Shown piece after piece: positions 7,597-15,674 of a stretch of 64,000 nucleotides of DNA. Below the pieces are notes generated by a model. It was not told where the DNA came from and made no database searches. It saw only the letters and a program-made list of their open reading frames with translations. How positions within the stretch are numbered: position 1 is the stretch's first letter; every line of letters starts with the position of its first letter. Origin of the DNA: Bacteroidales bacterium (GTDB taxonomy: Bacteria; Bacteroidota; Bacteroidia; Bacteroidales; UBA932). Location of the stretch: assembly GCA_017938925.1 (NCBI GenBank), contig JAGBAO010000017.1, forward strand, positions 1-64,000, given 5' to 3'. The position numbers and the translations under genes were made by a program.

Positions 7597-7613
7597 AATC
7601 CTGTCGGAGTCAC
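7597..7613 (+). repeat. Partial copy of the tRNA-Arg 3' end (attachment-site-like)
   Basis: The 17 bases AATCCTGTCGGAGTCAC are identical to 7391-7407, the T-arm and acceptor end of tRNA-Arg. No tRNA body precedes them. Such a duplicated tRNA 3' end is the usual trace of site-specific integration, or of a decayed tandem tRNA. A terminator follows at 7619. Confidence 0.6.
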
Positions 7614-7618
7614 TACAG

Positions 7619-7650
7619 ACCGCATTCCAGATATCTGGAATGCGGTTTTG
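7619..7650 (+). terminator. Terminator after the tRNA-Arg fragment
   Basis: Bases 7619-7646 form a perfect 28-base palindrome (ACCGCATTCCAGAT and its complement) followed by TTTT. The hairpin may be the original terminator that once followed the complete tRNA. Confidence 0.75.
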
Positions 7651-7692
7651 CTTTCATCGTGTTCCTTTGGATTGCGTTTGAGATAAATTTTC

Positions 7693-7701
7693 TAACTTTG
7701 C
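7693..7701 (+). promoter_or_regulatory. -7 element of the LacI-family gene
   Basis: TAACTTTGC matches TAnnTTTGC, with TTTGG at 7666-7670 as a possible -33 element (spacer about 23). It lies 33 bases upstream of the ATG at 7735. Confidence 0.55.
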
Positions 7702-7734
7702 ATCCATTATTTCTCATAAGCGATTCTAACTGCA

Positions 7735-8760
7735 ATGAAATCGAATAAGGTGACCATTAGGGATTTAGCGAAAGCACTTGGTGTTTCAACGACACTGGTG
7801 TCTTTTGCAATGAGTGACTCTCCTAAGAAATATCGAGTCAGTGATGAGATGATCGCCAAGATACGGGCAAAGGCCAAGGAGATGGACTATCAGCCGAATA
7901 ATGCTGCACGAAGTCTTCGTTCCGGCAAGAGCAACACTATCGGTGTTATTCTTTCCGACATCTCGAACCGTTTCTTTGCCGATATTACACGTTGTATTGA
8001 AGATCAGGCTTCTCAAAACGGGTATACCGTTCTCGTTGGTAGTACAGATGAGAAGCCGGAGCGACTTGCTAATCTTATAAAGGTCTTTCAGAATAAAGGC
8101 GTGGACGGTCTGATCATTGTTCCATGCGAGGGAGCAGAGTCTTCGATATCTGAATTGGTTGCGTCAGGATTTCCTCTTGTGCTTATTGACAGGTCGTTTG
8201 ATAATATCAATGTGAGTAGCGTCACCTTGAATAATATAAAGGCCACTTCACTTGCTGTTAATGAGTTGGTTGCTTCAGGATACAGGAAGATAGCATTTGT
8301 TTCTTATAAGACCAGTCTCACCAACATACTTGACCGTGAGATGGGTTATAGAAAAGCAATGCGCCTTAATGACTTGAAGGAACACATCTGTGCTAATGAA
8401 ATAGATTATTCGTCAATCAACAATGAATTGCTATCCCTCCTTCCGAAACTCATAAAACAAGGCACAGAGGCATTGATATTCTCTACGAACAGGCTTGCTA
8501 TTGAAGCTTTGATAGTCATTCAATCAATGGGGATGACTGTGCCGGAGGATGTCGCCTTTATCGGATTCGACGGTAGTGAGACTTTTGCCTTTAATCTTTA
8601 TCCTAAAGGTATAACATACATAAAACAGCCTATAGAACAATTCGGTTATGAGGCATTCAATCTTCTGGTTGCCAACATCATAGCTGGAGGAAAGACCGAC
8701 ATCGTCAACATCGAGCTCAATCCGGAGCTGGTCGTAAAAGAATCTTCTAAAAAATCTTAG
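7735..8760 (+). CDS. LacI-family transcriptional regulator
   Basis: This 341-residue DNA-binding protein has a LacI helix-turn-helix at residues 5-27 (VTIRDLAKALGVSTTLVSFA) and a hinge helix with the PNNAARSLRSG segment. A periplasmic-binding-like ligand domain follows (about residues 60-338, starting SNTIGVILSDISNRFF and including IGFDGSE). It heads the putative glycan locus and probably senses a sugar or sugar phosphate made by it. Two palindromes with a central CG, at 8806-8821 and 11282-11295, are candidate operators. The gene is separated from the aldolase gene by 91 bases that hold a new promoter. Whether it represses or activates cannot be told. Confidence 0.9.
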   Translation: MKSNKVTIRDLAKALGVSTTLVSFAMSDSPKKYRVSDEMIAKIRAKAKEMDYQPNNAARSLRSGKSNTIGVILSDISNRFFADITRCIEDQASQNGYTVLVGSTDEKPERLANLIKVFQNKGVDGLIIVPCEGAESSISELVASGFPLVLIDRSFDNINVSSVTLNNIKATSLAVNELVASGYRKIAFVSYKTSLTNILDREMGYRKAMRLNDLKEHICANEIDYSSINNELLSLLPKLIKQGTEALIFSTNRLAIEALIVIQSMGMTVPEDVAFIGFDGSETFAFNLYPKGITYIKQPIEQFGYEAFNLLVANIIAGGKTDIVNIELNPELVVKESSKKS

Positions 8761-8805
8761 AAAAAATGGGAAAAATTCTTGTTAAAGGTAAAATTTCTCT
8801 TGTAT

Positions 8806-8821
8806 GTTAAAACGATTTAGC
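8806..8821. promoter_or_regulatory. Candidate LacI-family operator 1
   Basis: GTTAAAACGATTTAGC is nearly palindromic around a central CG. It lies immediately upstream of the -7 element at 8823 and would block RNA polymerase if occupied. It shares the pattern T-x-AA-x-CG-x-TTTA with the site at 11282. LacI-family operators commonly have this shape; the assignment is an inference. Confidence 0.4.
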
Positions 8822-8822
8822 T

Positions 8823-8831
8823 TAAATTTGC
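8823..8831 (+). promoter_or_regulatory. -7 element of the aldolase/transporter operon
   Basis: TAAATTTGC fits TAnnTTTGC and lies 21 bases before the ATG at 8852. No clear -33 element is seen, as is common in regulated Bacteroidetes promoters. A candidate operator abuts it. Confidence 0.5.
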
Positions 8832-8851
8832 TGCAAATCAATTGTAATATA

Positions 8852-9766
8852 ATGAAAAAGTTACATGGAATAGTAGTGCCAATGGTTACTCCGTTGACAA
8901 CATTAAATGCGGAAATTGACTACAAAGCGACTGAGAAACTTGTCGAACACTTGATCTCCGGTGGAGTACATGGTATTTTCGTACTTGGTACAACTGGTGA
9001 AGCTCAAAGCCTTTCTGCAGCTCAGAGAGAATCCTTTGTAAAGTTTGTAGGAAAGCAGATTAATGGTCGGACTAGATACATTGTTGGCGTATCGGATACA
9101 AGTATCTCGGACTCAGTAAGACTTGCATCTGTGGCAAAGGATGCTGGTGCCGAGGGCGTAGTTGCTACTCCTCCATATTATTTTGCTCCATCTCAGTCAG
9201 ATATGGTAAATTGGTTCACAGCTCTGGCGGATGCTTCACCGCTTCCGGTCTATATGTACAACATGCCATCGCATGTAAAGGTGAATGTTGACCCTTCGAC
9301 TGTAGTTAAGCTTGCTTCTCATCCGAATATCAAGGGACTCAAGGACAGCTCACACAATATGACATATTTTCAGACGCTCGCATACCTTACTAAGGATGAG
9401 GAAGATTTTGTGTTATTAGTCGGACCGGAAGAGCAGACAGCTCAGGCAGTCCTTCTCGGTGGAGCTGGCGGAGTAAACGGTGGAGCGAATATGTTCCCGG
9501 AACTTTATGTGAAGTCGTATAATGCAGCAGCGGCAGGTAATCTTGAGACAGTAAGGAAATGCCAGGAGGCTATTCTGCATATTGCAACAGCTATTTATAC
9601 AGTAGGAGACGGCCCTTCAAGCTATCTTCAGGGACTCAAGGGCGCTCTTGAACTTCTCGGCCTTTGCAACAGGACTCTGGCCCTTCCTTATACAGCAATG
9701 TCTGATGAGAAGATGGTTGTTCTCAAGGAAGCGCTGGGTGGAATATCAACAGATGAATGGAGGTAA
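8852..9766 (+). CDS. NAL/DHDPS-family aldolase, probably N-acetylneuraminate lyase
   Basis: This 304-residue class I (Schiff-base) aldolase of the DapA/NanA family is cytoplasmic. It has the pyruvate-binding motif GTTGE, the catalytic Tyr136 in YNMP and the Schiff-base Lys164 in GLKDSS, spaced 28 residues as in E. coli NanA (Tyr137, Lys165). Context with a sodium symporter, BNR proteins and an O-acetylesterase favours cleavage of sialic acid to pyruvate and N-acetylmannosamine. No NanE epimerase or ManNAc kinase of the usual type is nearby, so a 2-keto-3-deoxy-sugar-acid aldolase remains possible. The ATG at 8852 was chosen because the family begins there (MKKLHGIVVPMVTP); an upstream in-frame ATG at 8804 overlaps the promoter. 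Confidence 0.85.
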   Translation: MKKLHGIVVPMVTPLTTLNAEIDYKATEKLVEHLISGGVHGIFVLGTTGEAQSLSAAQRESFVKFVGKQINGRTRYIVGVSDTSISDSVRLASVAKDAGAEGVVATPPYYFAPSQSDMVNWFTALADASPLPVYMYNMPSHVKVNVDPSTVVKLASHPNIKGLKDSSHNMTYFQTLAYLTKDEEDFVLLVGPEEQTAQAVLLGGAGGVNGGANMFPELYVKSYNAAAAGNLETVRKCQEAILHIATAIYTVGDGPSSYLQGLKGALELLGLCNRTLALPYTAMSDEKMVVLKEALGGISTDEWR

Positions 9767-9769
9767 GTT

Positions 9770-11218
9770 ATGGAACTTACAATATTAGACTATATCGTAT
9801 TCTTCATTTTTGTCGGAGGTGTCGCGCTTTTTGGCTGTAGCTTTTATTTCAAGAGCAAGTCGAGCGCATCCGCTTTCACAAAGGCAGAAGGTGAACTTCC
9901 TACTTGGGTAGTCGGAATGTCTATTTTTGCGACATTCGTCAGCAGCATCTCCTTTCTCGGACTTCCGGGAGGCGCATACGCAGGCAACTGGAACCAGCTT
10001 GTGTTCAGTCTTTCCATACCATTTGCTACATGGCTTGCCGCAAAGATCTTCATTCCGCTTTACCGAAGCATGAACAGCGTCTCGGCATATCACTATCTTG
10101 AGACAAAGTTCGGCTATTGGGCAAGGGCATACGTTGGTGTCTGCTATCTGCTTACCCAGCTTGCAAGGATAGGCTCGATCCTCCTTCTTCTTGCCATCCC
10201 GATCAATACAATGTTCGGATGGGATATCAGCACGATAATCATAGTGACAGGTGTGATAACACTTGTTTATTCACTTCTCGGAGGTATTGCTGCCGTAGTA
10301 TGGACAGATGCTATCCAGGGTATCATCCTGATTGTAGGAGCCGTAGTATGTGCTGCGCTCCTTACATTCGATATGCCAGAAGGACCAAAGCAGCTTTTCG
10401 AGATTGCAGCAGAACATAAGAAGTTCAGCCTTGGAAGCTTCGGTCTTTCACTCAACCAGCCTACATTCTGGGTGGTATTCATCTATGGTCTGTTCACCAA
10501 TCTTCAGAACTATGGGGTCGATCAGAACTATGTACAGAGATATATGACAGCCAAGACAACAGGTGAAGCAGTGAAGTCAACACTCTTCGGAGGACTCCTC
10601 TATATTCCTGTTTCTCTTGTATTTGTCTATATCGGAACAGCTCTGTTCTCTTACTACACAGCTCAGCCGGATCTTCTTCCTGCGGGTATTACAGGTGACA
10701 AGGTCTTCCCATATTTCATCGTACATGGTCTTCCAACCGGTCTTACCGGACTTGTGATTGCCTCTCTCTTCTCCGCAGGTATGAGTACGATTGCAACCAG
10801 CATCAACTCTTCGGCTACAATCGTACTTACAGACTTCTTCAAGAAGTTCCATAAGGGACAGAGCAGCAACAGGAAGGATATGACGGTGTTATATACCACT
10901 TCATTCCTGGTGGGAGCGATCGGTATTGTCGTAGGACTCCTGATGATGAAGGTAGAGGGAGTCCTCGATGCATGGTGGAAGCTTGCATCCATCTTCAGCG
11001 GCGGTATGCTGGGGCTCTTCCTTCTCGGTCTTGTGTGCAAGAATGTCAAGAAGACAAACGCAGTTGTCGCAGTCGCTGTAGGACTTGCAGTAATCGCGTG
11101 GATGAGTTTCCTTGCTCCATTCCACACGTATCTCACTATTGTATTCGGTACATCAGCTATCTTCCTTACCGGATTTGTGCTGACTAAACTTAGCGGACTA
11201 GTAAATAAAAAATCATAG
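9770..11218 (+). CDS. Sodium:solute symporter (SSS/SSF family)
   Basis: This 482-residue inner-membrane protein with about 13 hydrophobic helices imports a solute with Na+. The family signature is clear: VYSLLGGIAAVVWTDAIQG at about residues 166-184, and the conserved GLPTGLTGLVIASLFSAGMST region where the Na+ site lies. The start ATG follows GGAGGTAAGTT and comes three bases after the aldolase stop, so the pair is translationally close. SSS proteins carry sialic acid, sugars, amino acids and others; sitting next to a NAL-type aldolase suggests a sialic acid or related sugar acid. Base composition here is closer to the core genome than that of the SusCD region. Confidence 0.88.
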   Translation: MELTILDYIVFFIFVGGVALFGCSFYFKSKSSASAFTKAEGELPTWVVGMSIFATFVSSISFLGLPGGAYAGNWNQLVFSLSIPFATWLAAKIFIPLYRSMNSVSAYHYLETKFGYWARAYVGVCYLLTQLARIGSILLLLAIPINTMFGWDISTIIIVTGVITLVYSLLGGIAAVVWTDAIQGIILIVGAVVCAALLTFDMPEGPKQLFEIAAEHKKFSLGSFGLSLNQPTFWVVFIYGLFTNLQNYGVDQNYVQRYMTAKTTGEAVKSTLFGGLLYIPVSLVFVYIGTALFSYYTAQPDLLPAGITGDKVFPYFIVHGLPTGLTGLVIASLFSAGMSTIATSINSSATIVLTDFFKKFHKGQSSNRKDMTVLYTTSFLVGAIGIVVGLLMMKVEGVLDAWWKLASIFSGGMLGLFLLGLVCKNVKKTNAVVAVAVGLAVIAWMSFLAPFHTYLTIVFGTSAIFLTGFVLTKLSGLVNKKS

Positions 11219-11281
11219 CATTAAATATATATACTGTATGGATTCAAAAGGATCAATCAGATTATAGAGTTTGCCATAATT

Positions 11282-11295
11282 ATGAACCGGTTTAT
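11282..11295. promoter_or_regulatory. Candidate LacI-family operator 2
   Basis: ATGAACCGGTTTAT is palindromic with one mismatch around a central CG. It shares T-x-AA-x-CG-x-TTTA with the site at 8806-8821. It lies 10 bases before the start of the BNR lipoprotein gene, in an 86-base gap that has no exact TAnnTTTG element (TAGAGTTTG is one base off in spacing). Confidence 0.4.
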
Positions 11296-11304
11296 AAGTA
11301 GGGT

Positions 11305-12516
11305 ATGAAGAAATTTTTGTACATAATATCACTGTTTTTGTTACAACTTACCGCCTGTGCCAGCGATGTGATGTCAGAAAATCCTCTTCCTGAAAAGGAT
11401 ACAGGAAACAAGAGGCAAAAAAAGGTAAATGTATCACTTGATCTATCTTTATTGGATTCTTCAAAAAAGGATACATTTGGGCTGCCCTATCCTGAAGGTA
11501 TTCAGAGGATTCCAATATTTGAGCCATCTAATGAAGGTGATATGAAATTCAACAACCACCCGCAGCTTGTGGTATTTAAAGGTAAATTGTATGCTACATG
11601 GGTCGGGCATCCGATACATGAGCCGAGTCCAGAATCATGGGTTTACTATAGCTATTCGGATGATGGTGTGAATTGGGTCGCTCCCATAAGAGTCGGTCCG
11701 GATGGCAGAGCCAGTGGGGGTTGGATTACAGATGGAAAGGTTCTCGGATGTATGCTTATAGTTGGTGACAAGGCAAATAAAACATCAAACACCGAGGTCA
11801 TTTATACTACTGATGGAATAAATTGGTCTGCACCGAGATTGCTCTTGACTAATGCAGCTCCAAGTGAGAGTGCTCGTGTACTCCCGTCAGGACGGCAGAT
11901 CATTGTGTGTCATGGATTAGGTAAAGGCGAATTTGCCGGAGTACGGAAGACTCGTGTGATGTACACAGATGCAGAGGATATCTTTACTGGCTGGAAAGAA
12001 GCTGCTCTACCGGATCTATTGCCTTATAATGCAAATCAGAAAGAGAAGGTGGCTCGCCCTGTCGAAGCTAGTTGGTATAGAAGGAAGGATGGAATTTTAG
12101 TCATGTTATTCCGTGATTTATGGTTTGAAGCGAAGGACAGGACTTGGAAACTGTTATATTCTGTAAGTTATGATGATGGTGCATCTTGGACAGTCCCAGT
12201 GCTTACAAACATCCCTGATTCAGACTCCATGCAATGTGCCGGATCATTCGGCAAAGTTTGTTATTTTGTCAATAATCCCACGCCAACTCGCCGTCGTGTA
12301 CCGTTGACCATTGGTGTGAGTAGTGATGGAGAATTCTTTGACAAAATGTATTTGATCAGGAGTACACCTCAGCCTCGCCGTTACGAGGGTATAAGCAAGA
12401 CTGAAGGATATAGTTATCCGGGTTCTGTTGTGTGGGGAGATTATCTATATGTTTCATATGCGACAAATAAAGAGGATATCGAGGTGTCTCGCATACCATT
12501 ATCCTCGCTGAAATAG
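11305..12516 (+). CDS. BNR/Asp-box lipoprotein, sialidase-like
   Basis: This is a 403-residue lipoprotein: a signal peptide with lipobox LTAC (Cys18), then a mostly beta protein with Asp-box motifs SDDGVNW, TDGINW and YDDGASW. This indicates a sialidase-type beta-propeller. The Arg triad of true sialidases cannot be confirmed by eye, so it may be a sialidase, a related glycosidase or a surface glycan-binding propeller. Being the first gene after the symporter and 9 bases upstream of susC, it is probably part of the outer-membrane glycan machinery. It is AT-rich compared with flanking core genes. Confidence 0.8.
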   Translation: MKKFLYIISLFLLQLTACASDVMSENPLPEKDTGNKRQKKVNVSLDLSLLDSSKKDTFGLPYPEGIQRIPIFEPSNEGDMKFNNHPQLVVFKGKLYATWVGHPIHEPSPESWVYYSYSDDGVNWVAPIRVGPDGRASGGWITDGKVLGCMLIVGDKANKTSNTEVIYTTDGINWSAPRLLLTNAAPSESARVLPSGRQIIVCHGLGKGEFAGVRKTRVMYTDAEDIFTGWKEAALPDLLPYNANQKEKVARPVEASWYRRKDGILVMLFRDLWFEAKDRTWKLLYSVSYDDGASWTVPVLTNIPDSDSMQCAGSFGKVCYFVNNPTPTRRRVPLTIGVSSDGEFFDKMYLIRSTPQPRRYEGISKTEGYSYPGSVVWGDYLYVSYATNKEDIEVSRIPLSSLK

Positions 12517-12525
12517 AACATACCC

Positions 12526-15500
12526 ATGAAGAAAATAATATCATATTTGGTGTTGGCATTCTCTTTCTTTATTCAGTTGTCGGCACAACCGAGTGATGTC
12601 AAGGGAAAAGTGGTTGATGAAGACAATCAACCTGTGGTTGGAGCTTTTGTTTCTGTTAGGGAAGGTACGATATCAGAATCCACAATGACAGATAATAAAG
12701 GTGAGTTTGTTCTTAAAGTGCGTGACAAGAAGAGTGCGATTGTGGACATCTCTATGATCGGGTACCTTCCGGCTGAGACTAGAATAACTACTGATGCAAT
12801 ATTTGTCCGATTGAAAGAGGAACCTTTGAAACTGGATGATGTTGTCGTAGTTGCTTATGGTTCTATGAATAAGAAAGATTTGACAGGTTCTGTAGCCCGC
12901 GTTGATGTCGAGAGTATATCTGACTCTCCAGTAGCATCATTAGCGGAAGCATTGGCTGGACGTGTGGCAGGTGTCGTCGTTACAGCCAATGATGGCCAGC
13001 CGGGTTCGGAACTTAATATGATTATCAGGGGTGCCAACTCCATAACTCAAGAAAATTCCCCGCTATATATTATAGATGGATTTCCGGTAGAAAACTTTTC
13101 AACAGCCAGTATAAGTCCTGAAGATATCAAGACATTTAACATTTTGAAAGACGCTTCCGCTACGGCATTGTATGGTGCACGTGGAGCAAACGGTGTTGTC
13201 GTCATTGAAACAAAGGGAGGAACAGTAGGACGCCCGGTTGTCAATTTCAGCACGAAGCTTGGACTTGCTACAGTTGCGAACCGGATTGAAATGATGAATC
13301 CTTATGAGTTTGTAAAGTATCAGTTGGAACTCTATCCGACTACAGCAAAACCTAATTATCTATCGAATGGCAGAACCCTTGATACATATCGTACTATTCA
13401 GGGATTGGATTGGCAGAATGAGATATTCCGTGAAACATTTGTACAAACTTACAATCTGTCACTGCGTGGTGGAACAGAGAGTACGAAGTATTCAATATCT
13501 GGATCAGCAGCCATACATCCAGGAGTCATACTTAATACTGGAACTGATAAATATCTGTTGAATGCTTCTTTAGAGCAGAATATAGGTAAGAAGGTCAAAG
13601 CTATATTCAATATAGGTGGTAGTCATATAACAAATTACGGGCAGATAGTATCATCTGGCGATGGAGGAACAACCTCTTCATACTTATTGTATAGGACATG
13701 GGGATTTCGTCCTGTTACAGGTGATGACGAGGTCAATCTCATGGATCAACTCGCAGATCCGGACAATGTGTCAAATTCAGACATACGATTTAATCCTGTC
13801 ATAACAAGTGAGAACGATGGTACCAGGAATGCGACTTTAGCGTTAAATGGTAATGTGGGTATCAGATATTCGATAGCTCGTGGACTTCAACTGAAACTGA
13901 CAGGAGGACTTCGATATAGTTCTGAAAAGAGGACAATATTCAATAATTCCAAGACAACCTCCGGTTCTCCGTATAATCCAACCAACACATTAGGTGTTAA
14001 TGGCTTAGTAAGAATTTCTGATTCATTTACATGGAATGCTGAGGCGACTTTGTCTTATGAGAAAAAACTCAAGGGTAGACATCGCTTGGGTGTCATGGCA
14101 GGAACTTCTCTTCAGGATAGACAATATGACCAATACGGATATACGGGTTACCAGTTGGATGAATATGAATCATTGGGTATGGCTGCTTTGGATAATGGAT
14201 TGATTCAGTCTGCGATAGCCAATGCCATGGAGTATTCAATGGCTTCCTTCTTTACTAGATTCAATTACGCTTATCTGTCCAGATATATGCTGACTGTTAC
14301 TCTTAGAGCCGACGGCTCGTCCAAGTTTCCGGCACACAAATGGGGACTGTTCCCATCTTGCGCTTTTGCATGGAATATCTCTGAGGAGAGGTGGATGAGT
14401 GACGCGTGGTGGATTTCGGGCATGAAACTGAGAGCTACATACGGAGTTACAGGTAACAACAGGGTTGGAGATTATGATGCCTATGCCTCTTTGAATGTTC
14501 CGATAGCTTCGTCATACTCCTTTGGTGGAAGTGAGCCGATCCGAGGTATGATTCCGGTATCTATGGGTAACTATGACCTGAAATGGGAGACCACCTATCA
14601 GGCAGACATAGGTGTAGATGTGTCACTGTTTGATGAACGTGTCAATCTGACTATTGACCTTTACGATAAACAGACTAAGAATCTTTTGTTACTGACAGAT
14701 GCTCCAAGAACAACTGGATATCCATCAATAATGAAGAATGCCGGTGAAGTAAGAAACAGAGGTTTGGAAATATCTTTAAATACAATAAATATTCAGAGAA
14801 AGAATTTTGAGTGGTCATCATCTTTCAATATAGCATTCAATAGAAACATGGTTGAGAAATTGTATGATGATACACAAAATATGTTTACAACCGTAAGTTT
14901 CTTTACTTCATATAAGGCATCACCATTATATCTCGCCAGTGTAGGACGCCCTTTAGGACTTTTGTATGGCTATGTGTTTGATGGCGTTTATCAATATGAA
15001 GATTTTGACAATCCATCTCCTGGAGTATATGTCTTGAAAAAGGGAATACCAAGCAATGCATCGTCTGCGGAAAGGGCTTCCATTCAGCCAGGTGACATTA
15101 AGTACAAGGACTTGAATGGAGATGGAGTTGTAGATGACTACGATACTACTATTATCGGAAATGCGAATCCGTTGCACACAGGAGGTTTTACAAATGATTT
15201 TCGTTGGAAGGGGTTTGATTTGAGTGTTCTCTTGCAGTGGTCCTGCGGCAATGATATTTATAATGCCAACCGCCTGCTGTTTGAGGGTAATGCCATAATG
15301 GCAAAGGACCTTAATCAATATGCCACCTATAGCAAGAGGTGGACGCCAGAGAATCCGTCAAATGAGTATTATAGAGCAGGAGGTGGAGGCCCAGAAGGAA
15401 GACACTCCTCAAGAGTCGTTGAAGATGGCTCATATTTGAGGCTGAAGACATTGACATTCGGATATTCTTTTCCTCGAAAGTTACTCCAACGGACAGGACT

Positions 15501-15672
15501 ATCCGCATTGCGTTTGAGTTGTTCAGCTCAAAATTTATGGACCTGGACAAATTATTCAGGTATGGATCCGGAAGTATCTACAAGGGGACGTAGTCCGCTA
15601 ACCCCGGGTTTTGATTATTCTGCGTATCCGATTGCCCGTACTTATGTTTTCTCTCTTCAAATTACATTTTAA
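12526..15672 (+). CDS. SusC-like TonB-dependent outer-membrane transporter
   Basis: This is a 1048-residue outer-membrane beta-barrel that imports oligosaccharides with energy from TonB. A signal peptide ends near LSAQ. Next comes a carboxypeptidase-regulatory-like domain (residues 22-100), the SusC marker LDDVVVVAYGSMNKKDLTGS, and a plug domain with the typical PLYIIDGFPVENFS and NILKDASATALYGARGANG. The rest is barrel, ending in the aromatic TYVFSLQITF. It begins 9 bases after the BNR gene and is followed two bases later by susD, the standard SusCD pair. The pair defines this locus as a polysaccharide-utilisation locus. Confidence 0.96.
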   Translation: MKKIISYLVLAFSFFIQLSAQPSDVKGKVVDEDNQPVVGAFVSVREGTISESTMTDNKGEFVLKVRDKKSAIVDISMIGYLPAETRITTDAIFVRLKEEPLKLDDVVVVAYGSMNKKDLTGSVARVDVESISDSPVASLAEALAGRVAGVVVTANDGQPGSELNMIIRGANSITQENSPLYIIDGFPVENFSTASISPEDIKTFNILKDASATALYGARGANGVVVIETKGGTVGRPVVNFSTKLGLATVANRIEMMNPYEFVKYQLELYPTTAKPNYLSNGRTLDTYRTIQGLDWQNEIFRETFVQTYNLSLRGGTESTKYSISGSAAIHPGVILNTGTDKYLLNASLEQNIGKKVKAIFNIGGSHITNYGQIVSSGDGGTTSSYLLYRTWGFRPVTGDDEVNLMDQLADPDNVSNSDIRFNPVITSENDGTRNATLALNGNVGIRYSIARGLQLKLTGGLRYSSEKRTIFNNSKTTSGSPYNPTNTLGVNGLVRISDSFTWNAEATLSYEKKLKGRHRLGVMAGTSLQDRQYDQYGYTGYQLDEYESLGMAALDNGLIQSAIANAMEYSMASFFTRFNYAYLSRYMLTVTLRADGSSKFPAHKWGLFPSCAFAWNISEERWMSDAWWISGMKLRATYGVTGNNRVGDYDAYASLNVPIASSYSFGGSEPIRGMIPVSMGNYDLKWETTYQADIGVDVSLFDERVNLTIDLYDKQTKNLLLLTDAPRTTGYPSIMKNAGEVRNRGLEISLNTINIQRKNFEWSSSFNIAFNRNMVEKLYDDTQNMFTTVSFFTSYKASPLYLASVGRPLGLLYGYVFDGVYQYEDFDNPSPGVYVLKKGIPSNASSAERASIQPGDIKYKDLNGDGVVDDYDTTIIGNANPLHTGGFTNDFRWKGFDLSVLLQWSCGNDIYNANRLLFEGNAIMAKDLNQYATYSKRWTPENPSNEYYRAGGGGPEGRHSSRVVEDGSYLRLKTLTFGYSFPRKLLQRTGLSALRLSCSAQNLWTWTNYSGMDPEVSTRGRSPLTPGFDYSAYPIARTYVFSLQITF

Positions 15673-15674
15673 AA

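Noticed and set aside
7429-7660. CRISPR array
   Set aside because: Repeats here are single hairpins with no regular spacer pattern; no array with regular repeats was found anywhere in the window.
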